A stretch of 39,249 bases of DNA from a virus: IMG/VR virus record IMGVR_UViG_3300017951_000038, positions 1 through 39,249 of that record. The stretch is one strand, 5' to 3'. Shown here piece after piece: positions 1 through 8,437 of the stretch; the stretch's first letter is position 1; each line of letters starts with the position of its first letter. The notes below the pieces were generated by a model. It was given only the letters and a program-made list of their open reading frames with translations, did no database searches and was not told the DNA's origin. The position numbers and the translations under genes were made by a program.

Positions 1-262
1 GACCCTTGGGCCGCGCAGTCCACCCAGCAAGCAGGCGAGCCGCCTCGCCCAAGCCGCCACCCCCCGCACCGCCAACGCCACCACCGCCACCACCACCGCC
101 GCCGCCGCCACCACCACCACCGCCGCCGCCGCCGGCCCCTGTGGGCGGGAACGCCATTCCCCCTAAGCCGTCCCCTATCTTCTCAACTAGGGCGGCCATT
201 TCTCTTAAGCGCTGTATCGCTTCATTATCGTCAATACTTACTTTGATACTAGTCTCTTGCAT
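1..262 (-). CDS. Tape measure protein, N-terminal part (cut by window edge)
   Basis: The frame opens at an ATG at 262 and stays open to base 1, so only about 87 N-terminal residues are visible. The ATG overlaps the TGA of the frameshifted chaperone frame (TGATG), so it is probably translationally coupled. The first 36 residues are a typical tape measure start (IKVSIDDNEAIQRLREMA). They are followed by an uninterrupted run of about 19 glycines coded by alternating blocks of GGC and GGT, then a small Gly/Ala-rich stretch. Tape measure proteins set tail length and are threaded in the tail lumen. The call rests mainly on gene order (tube, chaperone G/GT, then tape measure) and on the N-terminal style. 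The poly-Gly tract is odd for this family. Confidence 0.75.
   Translation of the reverse strand, partial: MQETSIKVSIDDNEAIQRLREMAALVEKIGDGLGGMAFPPTGAGGGGGGGGGGGGGGGGGGGVGGAGGGGLGEAARLLAGWTARPKG
74..135 (-). repeat. GGN (glycine) codon tract in tape measure N-terminus
   Basis: About 19 consecutive glycine codons in blocks of GGC and GGT. This looks like trinucleotide expansion. It is in frame with the tape measure start and would give a flexible linker. Confidence 0.8.
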
Positions 263-907
263 CACTTATCCCCAAATAGTCTTTTTTCAGCTTCATCTAT
301 CCATTTTACCCCTGTTTTGGCGGGGCTGTCAGCATAGATTTTATTTAAGTGTTCGGGCCGTGCTGCTTTAAAGTCCTCGTCGCTCATTTCCAATAGCACC
401 CGCTCAACAAGGCTTGCTGGATGTGCGTTGGCTATGATCGGGTTAAGCCTACAAGGGCTCAACGCTGGGTAAGTCTGTCGCACTAACCCGTACAATCGGC
501 TTTCTCTCTGCTTCTTCGCCCTCTGCCATGTTGAAGCGAAAAAAGGCGCTCTCATGCGCCGCTACCCCCTCATAAACTTGAAATAGTAAAGGGTCACACC
601 GTCCTATCCACTCGTCCAACCATGCCGGCGGGTCCTTTAGTGCCTGTGCACAAGTCGCAAGGGCCCAAACTCGCATTTTTGCCATTGCTGGTAAATCGTC
701 ATAAGGCACATTGCCGGCTAACTGAACGCAAGCCCTATCCCTTAAAAGCTTCTGTTCCATGTCAAGGATTCTACAAACAACGGCTGCTTTTAATGTCTCG
801 CTACCTAGATCAAACTCAATATGTAAAACTCGCTCTAATCCTACAATTTCTTGCTCTTGGTTAGATATGTCTTGTTTCTCTGCGTTGGTTTTAATCTCGG
901 TTAGCAT
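262..907 (-). CDS. Tail assembly chaperone GT, predicted +1 frameshift product
   Basis: The frame open from 555 to 262 overlaps the end of the 152-aa chaperone and lies in its +1 frame. The overlap holds CCC TTG TAG at 457-449, where proline tRNA on CCC could slip to CCT just before the stop. The fusion would be about 215 aa, with a tail of about 64 residues ending in EKRLFGDK. G/GT pairs made by frameshifting are conserved in long-tailed phages. Most use -1, but +1 (Listeria phage PSA, at a CCCUGA site) and -2 are known. An earlier CCC-A in the overlap is an alternative slip site. The frame could also be a separate gene from ATG 555, but no ribosome binding site supports that. Confidence 0.6.
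449..907 (-). CDS. Tail assembly chaperone (G-type, unshifted product)
   Basis: A 152-aa protein lying between the tail tube gene and the tape measure gene, the classic position of the G/GT tail assembly chaperones. It starts at ATG 907 behind an AGGTGA ribosome binding site and ends at TAG 451-449. The sequence is charged and helical, with no motif that names it alone. Known G-type chaperones bind the tape measure protein while the tube polymerises round it. The downstream overlapping frame continues the gene by frameshifting, which strengthens the call. It is not expected in the mature virion. Confidence 0.72.
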   Translation of the reverse strand: MLTEIKTNAEKQDISNQEQEIVGLERVLHIEFDLGSETLKAAVVCRILDMEQKLLRDRACVQLAGNVPYDDLPAMAKMRVWALATCAQALKDPPAWLDEWIGRCDPLLFQVYEGVAAHESAFFRFNMAEGEEAERKPIVRVSATDLPSVEPL

Positions 908-920
908 AGATCACCTGTTT

Positions 921-1343
921 TTATTCAGTAGGGTATTTTAAACGGCGCACCTCAAAGGATAGATTCTCACTAAAAATAGATGCGCTGTCCACTCTAAATG
1001 TTCTTGTAGTCGGTCTGCAACCCTCAAGCAAGACTATTTGTTCACCGGTGTTTTCGTCAATTACAGCAAAGTCTAGACTACCGGCGCTCAAAATGGCCCC
1101 TGTATCTCCAATTTGCCAAGCGCCGTATGTTTCTAAAGGCTGTCTTTGAATACGGATAGCATCTACATTCATAGAAGCTGTACGGCGTACCGGTATGATT
1201 TCTTGTGAATCAATTTCGCCAATAACATCCACTCTTTGAGTTTGGATATTTTCAGATACATTTACACCGGTCGCCCAACCAATTTCTTGACCCGTTCCGG
1301 CTAAAAAAACTTTACAGCTTGCGCCACTAATACCATTTGCCAT
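921..1343 (-). CDS. Tail tube protein
   Basis: A 140-aa protein directly downstream of the tail sheath gene, with TAGGAGA a few bases before ATG 1343. Size, beta-rich composition and position between sheath and chaperones fit the inner tail tube protein of contractile tails, which stacks as hexameric rings round the tape measure. The mid part (RVDVIGEIDSQEIIPVRRT) and the hydrophobic strands near the C-terminus agree with a tube beta-barrel. No enzymatic motif is present. Confidence comes from order and size more than from a diagnostic motif. Confidence 0.8.
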   Translation of the reverse strand: MANGISGASCKVFLAGTGQEIGWATGVNVSENIQTQRVDVIGEIDSQEIIPVRRTASMNVDAIRIQRQPLETYGAWQIGDTGAILSAGSLDFAVIDENTGEQIVLLEGCRPTTRTFRVDSASIFSENLSFEVRRLKYPTE

Positions 1344-1354
1344 TTTCTATTCTC

Positions 1355-2998
1355 CTAAGCTGTGATGCGTTGTGCAATCGCTGTCACTGTGATGAAATTA
1401 AGGGGCTCTACCGCTGCAACCTCATAGCTTACTGCTACCTCGTCGCCAAGGTCTTCAAGCTCAATGTTCTGAAACGCTTTAATGATGCCGTTTCTTACTT
1501 GTGCTGTGAGTCGAGTATTTACACGGCCACTAATCAAGCTTAATTGGCTTGCTCTTGTTGGTCGTCCAATTTGGTCCGCAAGTGCTTGTCTTACATCCCG
1601 CAAGGAAACGATAATAGACTCATAAGCGCTAATCTCTGAATAGATAGGATTATTGTCTGTGAGATATGTAGAGATTGACCGTTCAATGCGTAAACCTAGA
1701 TTATCAGAGCTCACAAAGATTGTACCGGACGCCAGCGCTTGTTCAGCATCAGCGTAATTATCCCACTGTTGAGAAACCTTTAAAAGTCTCGGGCGCTTGC
1801 GGGTCAACGGTTCTCCAATATCAGAGCCCGCTTGCATACCGGCAAACATCAAAGCTAAGTGTTTGCTGTTTACAGAGCGGCGGGCCCCCTTGGGGTCAAT
1901 GAGCTCTCCACTTTGAGAAGAAAGCGCAATGCCAGCATTGTTTAAGGTAGCCGCACGGGTCTTCACTTGTGCTAGTGTAGAATTACTATCAATAGCCGTG
2001 TACGCTTGGCGCTCATAACCGGCACGGGCCGCCGCTGTTAAGTGAGCCCCTAAAAATGATTGAGAGTTAAGATCATCAGTAAAAAGCACAACGATTTGAA
2101 CATTTTCATTTTCAATAGAAGCCAGCGCCGCTTCAAAGTCCGTTGTATTCCCTTGAGAGCCGCCCGAAGCATTACCACTACTCGCAACTAGACCAGCAGC
2201 AGTATTTGAGTTGTCTAGGGTAGCCGTCACTAGGTTAGAAGCAGAAAGAGATTGTTTTAAACGATAAGCGGGCGCTTTAACATCCGCATTTGCACCGCTT
2301 ACAATAGTCAAGTCAATCTTGTCAATCTCGTCAAGTTTAATAGCCGTCGGGTCCACTAGCGTTGCCGTGATATCGCTCACTGTATTGAGCAAGTTTACAG
2401 CGTCAGAAATCAAAGGCGCTTCATCTTGGTCAAATGAGATTAAAGTCTCTTGTGTATCTGTATCAGTAAGAGTTAAAGCACCCTCAATGATAGAGAGCTC
2501 GATATTAGCTGTAGCAGCAATGTTAAAAAGCGCTTCATTCTCAATCTCAAAAGTCTCACTTAGCCCGTTTCTATTTAGTGCTAAGGTATGAGTATCATTG
2601 CTAATTGTCAAACTAGCATTTAAGCGGTTTGCTGTGAGCCCGTAAATTGTACTTGTTAAAGTTAATGGACCTAGATCAATGGTTGCTTGGGTGCAGTTTT
2701 CTCTTGCATTAACAACGCTAATCGAAGCAGCGCCATTATTGGCGTTCGGGTCGTCGCTCGGTGAGAATCCTAATTGAGCTAAAAGTGCAAGCTCATTGTC
2801 CGCTTGATTATAAGCGGCCATAGATCGGCGGCTAGAAAATAAAACCGGTTCAGCGCTCTTAAATGATGCGAAATCTCCAACTAGCGCAATATTCCCACTT
2901 TCAACATCACCCCCCGCCAAAGCGCTGGCGTCAACACGGGTGTAAATTGCGGGGCGGCGGGTCCTTGGAAATCCGGTACTGTTTAAAATTGTAGGCAT
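1355..2998 (-). CDS. Contractile tail sheath protein
   Basis: A 547-aa protein that would form the outer contractile layer of the tail. The C-terminal third is the conserved sheath core: an IERSISTYL element, then YSEISAYESI, RDVRQALADQIGRP and a final beta strand pair (VAVSYEV, NFITVTAI), as in Mu-like and other myophage sheaths. The N-terminal half has the variable outer domains. The start at ATG 2998 has AAAGGAG upstream. A candidate extended -10 promoter lies just before it, so sheath and tube may get extra transcription. Its presence makes the phage a myovirus morphotype. Confidence 0.92.
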   Translation of the reverse strand: MPTILNSTGFPRTRRPAIYTRVDASALAGGDVESGNIALVGDFASFKSAEPVLFSSRRSMAAYNQADNELALLAQLGFSPSDDPNANNGAASISVVNARENCTQATIDLGPLTLTSTIYGLTANRLNASLTISNDTHTLALNRNGLSETFEIENEALFNIAATANIELSIIEGALTLTDTDTQETLISFDQDEAPLISDAVNLLNTVSDITATLVDPTAIKLDEIDKIDLTIVSGANADVKAPAYRLKQSLSASNLVTATLDNSNTAAGLVASSGNASGGSQGNTTDFEAALASIENENVQIVVLFTDDLNSQSFLGAHLTAAARAGYERQAYTAIDSNSTLAQVKTRAATLNNAGIALSSQSGELIDPKGARRSVNSKHLALMFAGMQAGSDIGEPLTRKRPRLLKVSQQWDNYADAEQALASGTIFVSSDNLGLRIERSISTYLTDNNPIYSEISAYESIIVSLRDVRQALADQIGRPTRASQLSLISGRVNTRLTAQVRNGIIKAFQNIELEDLGDEVAVSYEVAAVEPLNFITVTAIAQRITA

Positions 2999-3021
2999 GG
3001 TATAAACTCCTTTTTGTGTGA

Positions 3022-3030
3022 ATTATATCA
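3022..3030 (-). promoter_or_regulatory. Extended -10 promoter candidate before tail sheath (TGATATAAT)
   Basis: TGATATAAT in the short gap between the tail completion and sheath genes, 24 bases before ATG 2998. This is the same word as at 36197-36205. It would give extra transcription of sheath and tube, the most abundant tail proteins. No -35 is evident. Confidence 0.4.
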
Positions 3031-3042
3031 CATTTCATTTTT

Positions 3043-3636
3043 TTATATAGGCCGTACTTTACCTTGTGGCGCTAGTCCTATGGTAAGTGTACCTAAAACC
3101 GTGTCCGGTCTGATTGTGGCGGACCCTTCTTGTATCATCGCTTCAAGTGAAATACGCCGGATAAAAATGCCTAATTCTTCCGCCGCTAGACTTTCATGGG
3201 GCGCCAATTCATCTATACTGTTAATCATAAATGAGAGGTAGCCATTCGCTAAAAAATCTTTTCTTAGCCCTTGGATTATCTTGTAGACGGTTTGGCTTAA
3301 TACATCACACACATCAGCCGCCCCCGCCATTATTTCAATCCTTGCTTCTTGCTGGCTTATAATTGACTCTTTACCGTTGGCCGTCCCGCCTAGCGGCCTG
3401 TGTCTAACATTTCTTGAGAGTTGCTGGGCCACAACTAAAGGCAAACTAGCCGCCCCCGCTGTTGCATAGGGCTTCACTTGGGGCTTGTTCTGAATAATTT
3501 CATTATAGACTCTAATTAGATAATTGTCGTCGTGTGCTGTATCGCTCATTAAATCAAGCCAAGCCGCTTGGTTGTTTGGGTCTAGGTATATACTCAAGCC
3601 GCTATTTAGCGCCGTGACAAGGTGGTGATGAATCAT
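3043..3636 (-). CDS. Tail terminator / tail completion protein candidate
   Basis: A 197-aa protein without a motif I can name, starting at ATG 3636, which overlaps the stop of the previous gene (TAATG), so translation is probably coupled. It sits right before the sheath gene and after the neck proteins. In contractile-tailed phages that place is usually held by the tail terminator or tail completion protein, which caps the tube and sheath and joins the head. The body is helical with a hydrophobic, beta-rich end (TVLGTLTIGL). The functional call is inference from order. Confidence 0.5.
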   Translation of the reverse strand: MIHHHLVTALNSGLSIYLDPNNQAAWLDLMSDTAHDDNYLIRVYNEIIQNKPQVKPYATAGAASLPLVVAQQLSRNVRHRPLGGTANGKESIISQQEARIEIMAGAADVCDVLSQTVYKIIQGLRKDFLANGYLSFMINSIDELAPHESLAAEELGIFIRRISLEAMIQEGSATIRPDTVLGTLTIGLAPQGKVRPI

Positions 3637-4340
3637 TATAGCCCCGCATCATTAACAATTTGATCTAGGTTGAGCTCTATATCAAGCGCCAAGTTTAGGG
3701 CTTCAAAACCGCTGTGCTGCCATGCGTCCGGTCTTTTCCATGATACCGTTCTCCACGTTGCATAGGTAGTATTTGCGCCCCTATTCATGGCCCCGCCTAG
3801 CGTTGTGTTTCCGCTTAATCTGACCATTCCGCTTAGGGCGTCGCTTACGCTTCTAATCCCACTTTTATTTGTAAAGTGACTCGCCCGCCCCGCTGGCATA
3901 CGGGAACCATAAATAAGTTTCCCCGTGCTTTGGCTCATGGTTTGGCTCAAGCTTTTTGCTTCTGTATAGGCGCCCCTAAAACCATAGTTTTTTATATCTG
4001 ACACTGATCGTCTAAACATAATGTATCGGTATGGTTTGCCCTCTTTATTTCTTCTAATTGGTGCGGCGCCTGTTCTCACTGTCCTTAGTAGGTAATTTCT
4101 CATATCATGCGGCGGGATGCCCCGTTCGAGCAAATTGGGAAGCTCGCCCCTTAATGTCACTATTACATGACTTTCGCTTGATTCTGTGATTTGTACGCCC
4201 CTCTTATACTCTCGCAATGTACTTTTTAAACCGGCTTCATCTGCGCTGGCTCTCCAAGCTGCTACGATTGCAACGCCTATTCTTTTCATGCGGGCCCGCC
4301 TAGATCGTGAGTCTAAGCCGTATTCTTTTAAATCAATCAT
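3636..4340 (-). CDS. Neck protein, HK97 gp10-like candidate
   Basis: A 234-aa basic protein. ATG 4340 follows directly on the TAG of the upstream gene, with a GAGGGGG-type ribosome binding site. Features that recur in phage neck proteins of this position are the YRYIMFRRSV strand, a Ser/Thr-Gly rich centre and a tryptophan motif (SWKRPDAWQHSGFEAL) near the C-terminus, like the W-x-HPGF motif of HK97 gp10-type neck proteins. Such proteins connect portal and head completion proteins to the tail. The assignment is by motif style and by its place between connector and tail genes. Confidence 0.55.
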   Translation of the reverse strand: MIDLKEYGLDSRSRRARMKRIGVAIVAAWRASADEAGLKSTLREYKRGVQITESSESHVIVTLRGELPNLLERGIPPHDMRNYLLRTVRTGAAPIRRNKEGKPYRYIMFRRSVSDIKNYGFRGAYTEAKSLSQTMSQSTGKLIYGSRMPAGRASHFTNKSGIRSVSDALSGMVRLSGNTTLGGAMNRGANTTYATWRTVSWKRPDAWQHSGFEALNLALDIELNLDQIVNDAGL

Positions 4341-5156
4341 CTAGGCCCCCTCGGGTGTTCCGTAAAACTCTAAGGTTGCTTCTGCGTAAATTGGTAACTC
4401 TGCGTGATAGGGCGCCGGCGCTTTAAATTGAATCTGTGTATCTCTGACTACATGGGGGTGGCTGGTCACTATGTAGGTTGGGTTTGCATAATACTCTATA
4501 GAGAATCTTTGGCCTTGCACGGGTGCCGTTTGTGCGTCTAGCCACTCAATTTGACCGGCGGCGCTTACTTGGTAATCTATATCTTTTAATGGCTGTGCAT
4601 TTAGATCTACAACGCCGTTTATATCAGATACAACTAAGTGCCGTAATCCAAACTCAATAACGCCGCCAATTAGATCATGGCTTCTTTTTATGATTGGATA
4701 TTTAGGGGCGTCAATCAATGTATTTGATCTAGTTAAAGTTTCTCTGTAAACAATAGCGCTACTCAAAACAGTGAAGCGGTCCCCTAGTGCCGGCAAGTGT
4801 TCCGGTAGCAATGTGATGCCTATTTGACCTTTGCTAAACTCTGTGCCGCCTATATCGCTAAACCTTTGATCATCTTTCCTTAGTCCCGTAACTACGGCCC
4901 TTATTTGTTGTTTACTGTGCCATATATAGCCCCGTCCATAACAAGCTTCACAATCATTTCTAGCTTGCTCACTATATGCCGTGCTTTGGCTTGCTATATT
5001 GAATCCATAGTCGGCGCTGGGATTGCTGCAAGGACACTCGGCGCTTTGTTGCCAAGATAGGTCCATGCCGTGGGACATGATCACTTTTCTAAACTGTTCG
5101 GGCTTAAAGTCGGCTCTTGGTATGAGCTTGTTAGGTACACGGCTGTTGAGAATCAT
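4341..5156 (-). CDS. Head closure / neck protein with CPC...CxxCxGxG zinc-like motif
   Basis: A 271-aa protein with two cysteine clusters near residues 41-43 (CPC) and 70-73 (CEACYGRGYIW). This arrangement recurs in phage neck proteins of this position and looks like a small zinc-binding knuckle. The rest is beta-rich, with a repeated domain feel (VVDLNAQPL, IEYYANPTYIVTS). ATG 5156 has AGGGG upstream. It lies between the connector and gp10-like genes, so a head closure or head-tail joining role is likely. Zinc binding is inferred from the cysteines only. Confidence 0.55.
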   Translation of the reverse strand: MILNSRVPNKLIPRADFKPEQFRKVIMSHGMDLSWQQSAECPCSNPSADYGFNIASQSTAYSEQARNDCEACYGRGYIWHSKQQIRAVVTGLRKDDQRFSDIGGTEFSKGQIGITLLPEHLPALGDRFTVLSSAIVYRETLTRSNTLIDAPKYPIIKRSHDLIGGVIEFGLRHLVVSDINGVVDLNAQPLKDIDYQVSAAGQIEWLDAQTAPVQGQRFSIEYYANPTYIVTSHPHVVRDTQIQFKAPAPYHAELPIYAEATLEFYGTPEGA

Positions 5157-5165
5157 AATAAGCCC

Positions 5166-6125
5166 CTAAAGCGCTGCAATGTTCATTGCTCTATAAGTCG
5201 CCTTTAGCGTCGCCATGAGCTCTTTATACTCTTTTGTGAATTGAATTACACGGGCGCCATAGCCCGAGTTTGTAGCGCTTGAGGTCGTGTTAATGTTCTG
5301 ACTCAAACCGTCTAGGCTGGTACTAACCGACGCTATACCGGCGCCACTGATCAAGTCACCCGCTACATCTAGCGTTAATAGTGATGCTTTCAAGCATACC
5401 GCTCTAATTATATCAGCCGGTAAGGTGTCAATCGTCCATGACAAGTCCACATCTGCGGCGGCTGCTTGATCTAGCTCAACGGTAAAGCTATCAAACCGCT
5501 TGTTTATGACTCGTGCCGTGGTCCCTTGTGGCAAAGTCAAGGCTACATCATATCTATCTGTAAACCTTTGGGGGGTCGCAATTTCAAGGCTAGTTTGACC
5601 TTGTTGAATAGTAGCGGTCCCTTTATATAATGGGAAGCCGGCTAGATATTCGAGCTCAAAATATGCTGGTATATAATACTGTGCATGAAGCCCGCCAAGT
5701 CCTAGTATCACCGGCAAGCCGCCGCTCATAATATAAGAGCTTGCGCCGTCCGTTGTGGGGACTATGTGAATCTGTCCGGCCATTGGTTCCGTAATCGTGG
5801 CCCACTGTGGCGGTAATTCCGCTCTAGTTGTACTTTGGCCATAGATCACATTTAGTTTTTCAACACTGACTAAGGGCCGGTATCGTGTCCTAATAGGAAA
5901 CCATGCCGGCGCCCCGTCGGGTTCTTTATCGTGTCTCTCTGCAAAGGTTTGCGGAGAGAATGTTAATCCTAGCTCGTCGCTCACGGCTCTTTCTGCCTGT
6001 ACAATCGAGCTAGAAAAAATATCGTCCGGATAGGGACTACCGTCGTCCAAGGTAAGGTCTACACCTAGCAAATAAGTATTTTTTAGGTAGTTTGTATCAA
6101 AACCTCTGTCACTGATAGTCGCCAT
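5166..6125 (-). CDS. Head-tail adaptor / connector protein
   Basis: A 319-aa protein starting at ATG 6125 with AAGGA upstream. The C-terminal part (SVSTSLDGLSQNINTTSS then SGYGARVIQFTKEYKELM) is the typical end of head-tail adaptor proteins that bind under the portal, with helices PADIIRAVCLKASLL before it. The N-terminal region is beta-rich and holds a hydrophobic GLPVILGLGGL segment. It lies just after the capsid gene and the small AT-hook-like gene, as expected for the first neck gene. It should form a dodecameric ring below the portal. Confidence 0.65.
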   Translation of the reverse strand: MATISDRGFDTNYLKNTYLLGVDLTLDDGSPYPDDIFSSSIVQAERAVSDELGLTFSPQTFAERHDKEPDGAPAWFPIRTRYRPLVSVEKLNVIYGQSTTRAELPPQWATITEPMAGQIHIVPTTDGASSYIMSGGLPVILGLGGLHAQYYIPAYFELEYLAGFPLYKGTATIQQGQTSLEIATPQRFTDRYDVALTLPQGTTARVINKRFDSFTVELDQAAAADVDLSWTIDTLPADIIRAVCLKASLLTLDVAGDLISGAGIASVSTSLDGLSQNINTTSSATNSGYGARVIQFTKEYKELMATLKATYRAMNIAAL

Positions 6126-6131
6126 TTAGAC

Positions 6132-6374
6132 TTATCCTTGATTTTTACGGGGGCGCCCTCGCCGCTTCTTTGGCTTGGGCGCTTCCTCTGTTTTTGCTTC
6201 CATTGCTGGCGCTTGTTGTTCTTCCTCTTGTTGGACCCACTTCCAACGGGGCAATAAATGAAGCTTTGCCGTCTGTGCGTCGCTCAATTCACTTACAATC
6301 TTATAATCTTTAATAATTACTAGACCGTCCGCAAGTGATAAAGTCCCGTCTTTTCTATGTTCACAAAGCCACAT
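6132..6374 (-). CDS. Small protein with C-terminal AT-hook-like tail
   Basis: An 80-aa protein between major capsid and adaptor genes, starting at ATG 6374 behind a GGGGG stretch. The N-terminal half is a small folded-looking region (LVIIKDYKIVSELSDAQ). A Glu/Gln-rich spacer leads to a strongly basic end, PKPKKRRGRPRKNQG. RGRPRK is the core of an AT-hook, which binds the minor groove of AT-rich DNA. Small proteins with such tails occur in this place in other phages, possibly as capsid or connector accessories that touch the DNA. The function is unknown. Confidence 0.6.
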   Translation of the reverse strand: MWLCEHRKDGTLSLADGLVIIKDYKIVSELSDAQTAKLHLLPRWKWVQQEEEQQAPAMEAKTEEAPKPKKRRGRPRKNQG

Positions 6375-6393
6375 TTATTTTACCCCCGTTTGA

Positions 6394-7845
6394 TTATGGG
6401 TTCAAGCCAAGTAGAATCGGGTCACTAAGACCGCTTAGGCCGCTTGATGCATTAACACCGGCGTTCTTAACAACAAACATCTTGCTAGGCAACTTAACAG
6501 CTGGCGCACCAAACATCATTAAGAGGAAAGGATAGCTAGTTGAAAGCTGTGCAAGCGGACGGCGTACCAAAGAAAGCATTTGGTAGTAGCACATATAATC
6601 GGGGCTCTGATTGACAAATACAATATCAGAACAGCCCGGAATATCATCATTGTTATCAGTGAAAACGGTCGCCGCATTAGTACGGGCAATCTCACCAATA
6701 AGCAAAGCGCCGTCAGCACTTGCCGCATCCGCCGCACTACGATAAACACGGTAGAAATCAACTTGGGTAGTGTTAGTTTGAGCAATAGTAAAGGTCACTT
6801 GATCACCCGCTACAACTGAAACCGCCGCTGTGTCAACAGCTTCGCCGACACCGTCCTTACCTACCGGTACAACTCGATAGATATAATCGCCGGCGTCCGC
6901 TGCTACAAACTTAGAAGCTGCATTTTGAGCCGCTGCCGCTGCAACGCTGATTGTAGGGGCGGTTACGGTGCCGTCAAATACAGAGCTAGTAGCTAAAGCT
7001 GGCGCAATACGATCGTGACGCTCTAGGAACGGGCAAGCAACAACAGGAACAGGACCATAAGGGCCGGTGATGCTGATAGATTGTGCGCCAAAGGTCACAT
7101 TTGACCCGCTGATTTGGATTTGATCGTGACGGCCATGATGAACAGTTTGCTTAATGAGCTCTGAAAGGACCTTAGGAGTCACTAGGATATGAGAAATCAT
7201 ACCATAGAACGGCGCCGAGTAAAGAGCGCCTAGGACCTCTGAAAGATAAAGAGCATCAACGGCCTTACCACGCAAGTCTGCAACGTTACCGCCGTCTTTG
7301 ATCTGCTTAATAATACCGTCCCAAGCAAGCGGGTTAAGAGAGCTATCACCATGAAACAATTCTTTTTCTAGGCGGCGTAAAAGGTTCTCTGTACCACGGC
7401 GGGTTTCTTCCGCAATGCCGTCTGCACTTGGTCCAACGATATTAACCATTGAAGCTTGATCGGTCACTTCACGGCGCTCGGCCATGTATTTGATTTGTAC
7501 AGCTACTTTTTCATAAGTAGAGCGGTTTAGTGCGGCGGTCCCACCCTCTGCAATGAAAGGGGCGTGTTCTGCACCATGCTGTAAAACTCGGTTATATTCA
7601 ACAACTGTATTTTGCGCCGCTACCTTTGAAAGCATAGGCCACAACTTAAGATCATTCATGCTAGAGGTAGCAATGCTCAATGTTTGTGCTAATTGCTGGG
7701 GGACTAGCGGTGAAATGTTATTAGCAACTTGACTTCCGCCCGCTGGCACAAGGGGGCTTTGGTAGCCAACATAGCTACTATTTGCTTTTTGTAATTGGCC
7801 CATTAGAGCCGCCATATCTGCGCTTGAGGGTACACCGTAAGACAT
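6394..7845 (-). CDS. Major capsid protein with inserted Ig/FN3-like domain
   Basis: A 483-aa protein with AAGGAGA before ATG 7845, directly after protease and scaffold genes, the normal place of the major capsid protein. The core has HK97-fold style segments (EEGGTA-type turn, KYMAERREVTDQASM, LVTPKVLSELIKQ). Roughly residues 298-405 are an extra beta-rich domain (YIYRVVPVGKDGVGEA, VDFYRVYRSA, TVFTDNNDDIPG) that resembles Ig/fibronectin-III-like insertions seen in other phage capsids. The first about 60 residues are Gly/Ser-rich and contain LVPQQL, a segment also found in the protease gene product. Some of this N-terminus may be removed during maturation. Confidence 0.9.
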   Translation of the reverse strand: MSYGVPSSADMAALMGQLQKANSSYVGYQSPLVPAGGSQVANNISPLVPQQLAQTLSIATSSMNDLKLWPMLSKVAAQNTVVEYNRVLQHGAEHAPFIAEGGTAALNRSTYEKVAVQIKYMAERREVTDQASMVNIVGPSADGIAEETRRGTENLLRRLEKELFHGDSSLNPLAWDGIIKQIKDGGNVADLRGKAVDALYLSEVLGALYSAPFYGMISHILVTPKVLSELIKQTVHHGRHDQIQISGSNVTFGAQSISITGPYGPVPVVACPFLERHDRIAPALATSSVFDGTVTAPTISVAAAAAQNAASKFVAADAGDYIYRVVPVGKDGVGEAVDTAAVSVVAGDQVTFTIAQTNTTQVDFYRVYRSAADAASADGALLIGEIARTNAATVFTDNNDDIPGCSDIVFVNQSPDYMCYYQMLSLVRRPLAQLSTSYPFLLMMFGAPAVKLPSKMFVVKNAGVNASSGLSGLSDPILLGLNP

Positions 7846-7855
7846 AATTTTCTCC

Positions 7856-8437
7856 TTAAATGTTAAAACGGCTCTTAATTTCGTTTGGATTTACACCGGA
7901 CTCTAGCAAGGCGGCCGCTTTCATAAGGTCCGCTGCTCGTTCCGGTGAGTTAGTAGAGATTTCGCCGAGCGCCTTAAATAGCTCATCACGGCTAAGATCA
8001 CTTTCATTGTTTACGTTGTCAGCGGGTGACGGTAGGTAGGAAACGCTTTTAGCCATTACGGGCGCTTCTACTGCTACATTTTGTCCCTTTAGCGCTTGTA
8101 CGTCTGCTTTTAAGCTTTTAATGAGCTCTAAAGCACCGGTTAGGCCCTTGCAAAGTGCTTCGTTTTGGGCTCGTTGCTCTGTAAGCAATGAATCAAGAGC
8201 GGGTGCCATTGCTTCCGCTACTGATTGCTGGCCGTCGTCAAATGCTTTGACAAGGCGGTCTTGATGCGCTTCCTCTGCTTCTTGCTGTGCAAGTGCTACA
8301 TCCTCTAAGGCGGTCAATGACTTTTCAAATAGCTCATTGTCCTCTTTCTGTCGGATAAAATCACGGGCTCGCATTTCTGCGACCTCGTCGGATGCGCCAA
8401 CGCTTTTCATCATTTGGATTAATTCTTGTGAATCCAT
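7856..8437 (-). CDS. Capsid scaffold protein candidate
   Basis: A 193-aa, highly charged, helical protein. Residues 20-115 are predicted to be long coiled coil (EEAHQDRLVKAF, LLTEQRAQNEALCKG). The ATG at 8437 shares its A with the TAA of the protease gene (TAATG) and GGAGAG lies upstream, so the two are coupled. The order protease, scaffold, capsid is standard for HK97-type heads, where the scaffold guides capsid assembly and is degraded by the protease. No family motif is visible; the call rests on composition and order. Confidence 0.7.
   Translation of the reverse strand: MDSQELIQMMKSVGASDEVAEMRARDFIRQKEDNELFEKSLTALEDVALAQQEAEEAHQDRLVKAFDDGQQSVAEAMAPALDSLLTEQRAQNEALCKGLTGALELIKSLKADVQALKGQNVAVEAPVMAKSVSYLPSPADNVNNESDLSRDELFKALGEISTNSPERAADLMKAAALLESGVNPNEIKSRFNI

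Noticed and set aside
6-371. Plus-strand proline-rich frame (poly-Pro)
   Set aside because: It is the reverse complement of the poly-glycine tract of the tape measure gene and runs against the coding direction of the whole block.
262-555. Frame treated as an independent 97-aa gene
   Set aside because: It overlaps the chaperone gene by more than 100 bases, has no ribosome site at 555, and fits much better as a frameshift extension.
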